Assembly: GCA_018292915.2 (NCBI GenBank) | Contig: JACVVK020000017.1 | Coordinates: 2,691,001-2,755,000, forward strand | Reading direction: 5' to 3' | Origin: Batillaria attramentaria | Taxonomy: Eukaryota; Mollusca; Gastropoda; Batillariidae | DNA: 64,000 nucleotides | Shown here: positions 59,604 through 64,000 of the stretch, in pieces | Numbering within the stretch: the first letter of the stretch is position 1 | Layout: every line of letters starts with the position of its first letter | Notes under the pieces: model-generated | The model's database searches: none | What the model saw: only the letters and a program-made list of their open reading frames with translations | What the model was told of the DNA's origin: nothing | Translations under genes and position numbers: made by a program

Positions 59604-61844
59604 TCAACTGTCAGTTTCAGGTACATAATCTATGAAGGACTGTCTTAACTGTAGAGCATGATGTATGTACATTGCCGTTTTCTTAGCAAATGCTTCGTTT
59701 TGAAGAAGAGACTCCAGCAGATTACCTGACTTGTACTTCAGAGCAGCAGCGATATATTTGTCTCTAAGGCTGGAGTAGGCTGGACATGTGCACAAGAAAT
59801 GATGTTCAGTTTCTTCAAATTCATGGCAAAATGGGCAGTAAGGTGATGTCAGTTCCCCAAACCATCTGTGGCACCGCAATGGGCTGAGTCCCATGCGGAA
59901 CCTTATCAAAACGTCTCTAAACTTTTTGACAGTAAGAATATCCAAATATGGTTCACGCTCCAGAGATGACTTAAAGGTCCTGTATGTCACAAATCTTGGG
60001 CTTGTCTTTATTTTGTTACACCATTCCTGTTTGTAGCAGTCAATCATGCGTTGTCTAAAACAACGGAGAAAAGCTTTTTCGTCGGCCACTCCCCCATACA
60101 TCCATACCCCAGAAAACCCGTACCTGTCCAGACTACTTTTCACCATAAAGGGCCAACTTTCTTTTATGTTGTTGTTTAACAACATCAAATACGATTGTTT
60201 TGGTAGTCTCTCGTCTGGCATCTTCTGCAGCCTGAACCAGTATCTCAATGTACTAATGGTGCTGTCAATGAACAAAGGGTATCTACCTGTTTCTCCATAC
60301 GCGAGATGGCTTGGCGTTCTGACATCAACATTGAGAAGTTTTTTACAAGCAAATAAGTGTGCCGACTCAACCGATGAAAAACGAGTAGCACCCCATACTT
60401 CAGCAGCATACAGTAGAAGGGGTTTAACCTGGGCATCAAAGAGTTTAAAAAAGACTGATGTATTCGAACTACCCAGTTTCCACATAATCTTCATCAAGGA
60501 TACAACTTTTGCCTTTGCCCTGCTCGCAAAATCTTCAAGGGCAACGCTGTAAGACAACGTAGTTGTTAATACTAGCCCTAGGTATTTGTATCTGTTTACA
60601 ACCTCTATTTGCTTTCCCCTATAGAACCATTTTTCATGCTTTGCAAGGCGCCCTCCTTTTCTAAATACCATAGCTTTTGTTTTGCTAAGATTCACCGACA
60701 GACCCAAAGCTGCTGAAGCCTTATCCAAATTATTAATCTGTGTTTGTAAACCAGTAGGAGTAGAAGACATGAGAACAATATCGTCTGCAAATAACAGTAG
60801 GTAAATTTCCTTCAGACCTGGCAGCAACTGGATTCCATGCTTACCATTCAGACCTACGTACTTAGCCACTTCTGTAATCAGCAATGAGAATATCAAGGGA
60901 CTTAACTGGCATCCTTGCTTTACACCTCTTGGACAATCAAAAAAGTCAGACAGATTTGGACCCCACCGTACACATGACTGTACACAGCTATAAATTGCTT
61001 TCAGCATTTTTACAAGTTTCGATGATGTATTTATTTTGTACAGAGTATCCCAAAGTTTTTCTCTTTCCACTGTGTCAAAAGCTTTTTTGTAGTCAATGAA
61101 AACTACATACAGTTTACCTTTCTTCTTGCTCAAATATCGTTTTATTATGGAAGTCAACGTGAATATATGGTCGGTAGTTGAATGTTTTTGTCTAAAACCA
61201 GCTTGTTCCTCACATATTTTGCCCTCCCGTTCCGCCCATACATACAGTCGGTTCTTCAAGATGGACGTAAAGATTTTACTGACAATAGACAGTAATGAGA
61301 TGCCTCTATAATTGTCTGGGTTTGTAGGTTCACCCTTTTTAAAGAGGGGTACTATTATAGAACGACACCAAGCTTTGGGAAAATGACCCATCTCGTAGAT
61401 CCTATTAAACAGTTTTGTTAAGAATGGTACAATTTCCTCTGCCGCATACTTGAGAAATTCGCCAGGAATGTCATCGAGTCCAGCAGCTTTACCTGTTTTC
61501 AGTTCTTTCACTGCTTTTCTCACTTCTGATTCCGTTATCGGTTTGTCTAATTCCTGTACTTTCACATGACTATCTGTATCATCATTTAAGTCTGTGATAT
61601 GACCATGTTCAGATACTAAATCATCTTCACTAAGAAGTGTTTCAAAGTGTTGTTTCCATGTGTCCATGTTAATATCAGGCAACTGCTTATGTTGTGTGTT
61701 TGCTTTCTTTATACATGCCCAAAAAGCTTTACTGTCATTTTTATTTGCCATTAAATCGTCCAGTACTTTTTGTTTGTGCGTTTTCTTCTTATTTGTGTGT
61801 GTCCTTGTACTGAGACCTTTTCTGCCTGTACACATCTTTGTCAA
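59604..61844 (-). CDS. LINE ORF2, reverse transcriptase part
   Basis: 746 codons without a stop. RT motifs in order: GKAAGLDDIPGEFLK, GISLLSIVSKIFTSIL, EEQAGFRQKHSTTDHIF, VVFIDYKKAFDTVER, GVKQGCQLSPLIFSLL, the catalytic FADDIVLMS and YKYLGLVL. Near the C-terminus a knuckle CPFCHEFEETEHHFLCTC gives a C-x2-C-x(n)-H-x(n)-C pattern. The lack of any stop over 2.2 kb suggests recent insertion. The first residues of the frame are only an overlap; the real protein would continue from the endonuclease. Confidence 0.92.
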   Translation of the reverse strand: MTKMCTGRKGLSTRTHTNKKKTHKQKVLDDLMANKNDSKAFWACIKKANTQHKQLPDINMDTWKQHFETLLSEDDLVSEHGHITDLNDDTDSHVKVQELDKPITESEVRKAVKELKTGKAAGLDDIPGEFLKYAAEEIVPFLTKLFNRIYEMGHFPKAWCRSIIVPLFKKGEPTNPDNYRGISLLSIVSKIFTSILKNRLYVWAEREGKICEEQAGFRQKHSTTDHIFTLTSIIKRYLSKKKGKLYVVFIDYKKAFDTVEREKLWDTLYKINTSSKLVKMLKAIYSCVQSCVRWGPNLSDFFDCPRGVKQGCQLSPLIFSLLITEVAKYVGLNGKHGIQLLPGLKEIYLLLFADDIVLMSSTPTGLQTQINNLDKASAALGLSVNLSKTKAMVFRKGGRLAKHEKWFYRGKQIEVVNRYKYLGLVLTTTLSYSVALEDFASRAKAKVVSLMKIMWKLGSSNTSVFFKLFDAQVKPLLLYAAEVWGATRFSSVESAHLFACKKLLNVDVRTPSHLAYGETGRYPLFIDSTISTLRYWFRLQKMPDERLPKQSYLMLLNNNIKESWPFMVKSSLDRYGFSGVWMYGGVADEKAFLRCFRQRMIDCYKQEWCNKIKTSPRFVTYRTFKSSLEREPYLDILTVKKFRDVLIRFRMGLSPLRCHRWFGELTSPYCPFCHEFEETEHHFLCTCPAYSSLRDKYIAAALKYKSGNLLESLLQNEAFAKKTAMYIHHALQLRQSFIDYVPETDS

Positions 61845-63054
61845 CTGTCAGCCCCGTTCGCATGTAGCGACGTAGAGCTTTACGTGCCTCACGCTTTTTT
61901 AGTCTGCATTCGTCATCAAACCAGCTATGTCCAACAGCACGTGCTGGACCCCCGTAACATACTTTCCTGACCATACAATCGCCTGCACTCAACAAGAAAT
62001 CCGTGAATGTCTGCAGTGCAGTCTCTACGCATACACTAAGACAATCAATGGCTGCTCTCATCCCATCACGAAAATTTGCAGATCTTACTGCTTCGCAAAA
62101 GGACCCGGCGTATGCGGGGTTCCATCTTCTTTTCTCGATAAGCACGCGCCTGGATGGCTGATCCGCAACGGTAGTTGCACGAAATTCTAGTACTACAGGC
62201 ATGTGGTCTGATTCCACACGCTGGAATACATAAAAGTTTTTTACACTACTTATCAAATCATTTGACAAAACAAAGTAATCTACAGTACTGTTGCCTTGAT
62301 CTGAAATGTACGTTAGCTCTCCCATTTTGTCACCGCCGAACCAGCCATTCAAGGGCGTGCACTGAAAAAACCTGCAAATGTCTATGAGAAGACGTCCAAA
62401 CCTGTTGATAACAGTGTCCTTAGACTTTCTACAAAAATCGTCTTGATCACTGTCAGATACCATGTCCACATCTGTATTACCGTCCCACTTGCCAATACGG
62501 GCATTCAGGTCTCCACATAACATAATATGTACATCCTCATCCTGCTCGTACAGTGACATTATATAATCCTGCACAAGTTGAAGGTTACTGTCTCTCTCCT
62601 TGCCAACGTAATATGAAGAATCAGCCGGGGGTACATATACTCCGATGAACATAATGTCCTTTGTACACAAAATAGCCGATTTAGCTATTCTTATGCAAAT
62701 GATGTTATCACAACCAATCTGAACCTGAGTGCAGAATTTAGCTATATGATTTTTTATCAATACTGCAACCCCGCCCGAATCTCTTCCCACACTTGCTAGT
62801 CTAACAGCTGGTGAGTGAAAAACTGTAAAGTCTTTGAAATGGGTTGAAAAATCAAAAGTGGGATTTGTAAATGTTTCAGTAGGACAACACACGTCAAACG
62901 ATGAAATGTAAGACATGAATTCAGTGTCAGCAAGTTTGGAGCTCAGACCACAGACATTCCATGTCATGAAACACAAAGGACTGCCTACAGGTGTACGTGT
63001 ACGTGTACTTGCCGTGTTACTAATTTGACGAAATCTAGAGATTTTAGTGTGCAC
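61789..63054 (-). CDS. LINE ORF2, APE-type endonuclease part
   Basis: 421 codons from the first Met; the domain starts at FMTWNVCGLSS and shows GGVAVLI, GVYVPPADSS, GDLNARIG, STVDYFVLS and SDHMPVVLEF, the usual APE endonuclease motifs including the catalytic N, D and SDH residues. It ends after RQKRSQYKDTHK at a stop that overlaps the RT frame, so a frameshift in or near a CA run around 61795 has split ORF2. Confidence 0.9.
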   Translation of the reverse strand: MHTKISRFRQISNTASTRTRTPVGSPLCFMTWNVCGLSSKLADTEFMSYISSFDVCCPTETFTNPTFDFSTHFKDFTVFHSPAVRLASVGRDSGGVAVLIKNHIAKFCTQVQIGCDNIICIRIAKSAILCTKDIMFIGVYVPPADSSYYVGKERDSNLQLVQDYIMSLYEQDEDVHIMLCGDLNARIGKWDGNTDVDMVSDSDQDDFCRKSKDTVINRFGRLLIDICRFFQCTPLNGWFGGDKMGELTYISDQGNSTVDYFVLSNDLISSVKNFYVFQRVESDHMPVVLEFRATTVADQPSRRVLIEKRRWNPAYAGSFCEAVRSANFRDGMRAAIDCLSVCVETALQTFTDFLLSAGDCMVRKVCYGGPARAVGHSWFDDECRLKKREARKALRRYMRTGLTVDKDVYRQKRSQYKDTHK

Positions 63055-63459
63055 TTTGTCTTTTATTAAAACTATTACAAAAGAGATTTTGCTGTTCCTT
63101 GCGATTTAAGTACAGGAAATGTAGTCCAAAATTGTGGCATAATTTCTTGTGAGCTTTGAGTTATGGTTTTCCAGTAATTACTTAATAACTGTTGGTCTGT
63201 TTTTTTATGTTGTTTCCATAGTAATGGAAACAACATCATAGGACGGGCTAAATTTTCCACGTTCATGGGCAAGCATCTGTGGTACAAACGCATGTCACTG
63301 CCGATCTCCCGCAGAGACGATTTTGCAAGTGTAACTCTGACAATGACGTAAGAAAACGTGCGTCATCGATGCTGACATGTACGGTCCACCGAACGCGCTT
63401 CTCCTCCTCAGTGAGTGCCGTCTGTGCGTATGTGTGTGCGTGCGTGCGTGTGTGTGTGA

Positions 63460-63895
63460 ATTGTGTCCAGGCCCGTTTCTTCGAAAATACTCAACCGAAT
63501 GGCTTCAAATTTTTGGTGTCCAAATATATCAAAATGTTACATTAGACGATTCAAGCGTGTGATGATTGCTTAAGTGATTTGGGAGTTATCGCCCTTTTGA
63601 GACAAGTTGGTTGTCTTTCGTGTACAGGCGTAATATTTATCTAAATCACTCAATTTTTTGGCAGTAGATAGCTTGAATACGGACTCTGAACAGAGTCACT
63701 ACTAAAAAATGGTCGCTCTTATAGTTTTCATGTAAACCGAGCCTGAGTTGACATTGCATGTGAACCCAGTTCAGATGCCTATTTCTCCGAAAATACTAAA
63801 CCGATCGATTTCAAATTTGGGGTTTCTAAATGAATCAAGATTGTTGAATAGAAGGCCCGATCCAGGTACGATTGCACACATGATTTGCGAGTTAT
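63460..63895. repeat. Two diverged direct copies, about 300 bp apart
   Basis: CTTCGAAAATACTCAACCGA and TTCAAATTTTTGGTG (63480-63515) recur as CTCCGAAAATACTAAACCGA and TTCAAATTTGGGGTT (63785-63825), each followed by GATTGCTTAAGTGATTTGGGAG-like sequence. Confidence 0.65.
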
Positions 63896-64000
63896 AATAA
63901 TAATAATAATAATGAGTATTATATAGGCGCTTTACCCAATTTCATGAATCGGCTCAAAGCGCCGCGAACTGAACCCAACACGCACGCTCACGTGAATCAC
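63893..64000 (-). mobile_element. SINE family B, 3' end, continues past the window
   Basis: (ATT)n-like tail then GAGTATTATATAGGCGCTTT and CACGCACGCTCACGTGAATC, as at 25.56 kb. The head is outside the window. Confidence 0.85.

Larger units (their letters stand above)
59500..63350 (-). mobile_element. Non-LTR retrotransposon (LINE), near complete
   Basis: Reverse-strand endonuclease and reverse transcriptase frames overlap at 61789-61844 and together would make one ORF2. The 3' UTR is about 100 bp and ends in an ATCAATCAA-type tail near 59505. The clade is not certain; the APE endonuclease plus C-terminal Cys/His knuckle fits the I/Jockey-like groups. I cannot define the 5' end or an ORF1. 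Confidence 0.9.

Noticed and set aside
63075..63293. 72-codon minus-strand frame as LINE ORF1
   Set aside because: It sits just upstream of the endonuclease frame but shows no ORF1 feature such as CCHC knuckles or a coiled coil; it may be 5' UTR.

Overview
The window is eukaryotic nuclear DNA, most likely from a marine gastropod or another lophotrochozoan. The evidence is multi-exon genes with GT-AG and a few GC-AG introns, three tRNA-derived SINE families, LINEs, many inverted-repeat elements, and very many long (CA)n/(TG)n arrays. The species cannot be named from the sequence. Coding DNA is sparse and most of the window is introns, repeats and transposons.

Layout. (1) 1-9,965, plus strand: the 3' half of a Hook-family microtubule/dynein adaptor gene. 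The 5' part lies outside the window. The coding region ends at 5,178, or through a possible alternative last exon at 9,827-9,965. (2) 9,966-14,700: no gene seen; minisatellites and homopolymer tracts. (3) 14,709-19,186, minus strand: a complete four-exon TRIM-type gene (RING, B-box, coiled coil, predicted C-terminal beta-propeller), 590 residues. (4) 19.2-23.8 kb: stacked SINEs, foldback elements and a hAT-like MITE.

(5) 23.9-59.1 kb holds the most interesting content: a cluster of at least six paralogous two-exon genes. A and B are on the plus strand; C, E, F and G are on the minus strand. There is also a dead copy D and several promoter and exon relics. Exon 1 encodes almost exactly a signal peptide. 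Exon 2 encodes an 8-cysteine domain of 60-75 residues (C-x5-C-x6-C-x7-CC-x18-C-x-C-x10-C in E and G) and then a hydrophobic C-terminus like a GPI-anchor signal. The intron is always phase 1 and always just before the glycine that opens the mature protein. I do not recognise this family. The minus-strand units share 5' flanks, 3' regions and a (CA)n tract downstream, which shows repeated local duplication. The units have been invaded by foldback elements, a 3.5 kb terminal-inverted-repeat transposon carrying a LINE fragment, SINEs, MITEs and a Harbinger-type element.

(6) 59.5-63.4 kb, minus strand: a near-intact non-LTR retrotransposon with endonuclease and reverse transcriptase, disrupted by what looks like one frameshift. 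(7) 63.4-64.0 kb: a diverged repeat and the 3' end of a SINE that continues past the window.

Hook and TRIM look like ordinary housekeeping and regulatory genes. The Cys-rich genes probably make a set of secreted, cell-surface-tethered small proteins that is expanding and decaying by local duplication. Their function is unknown.
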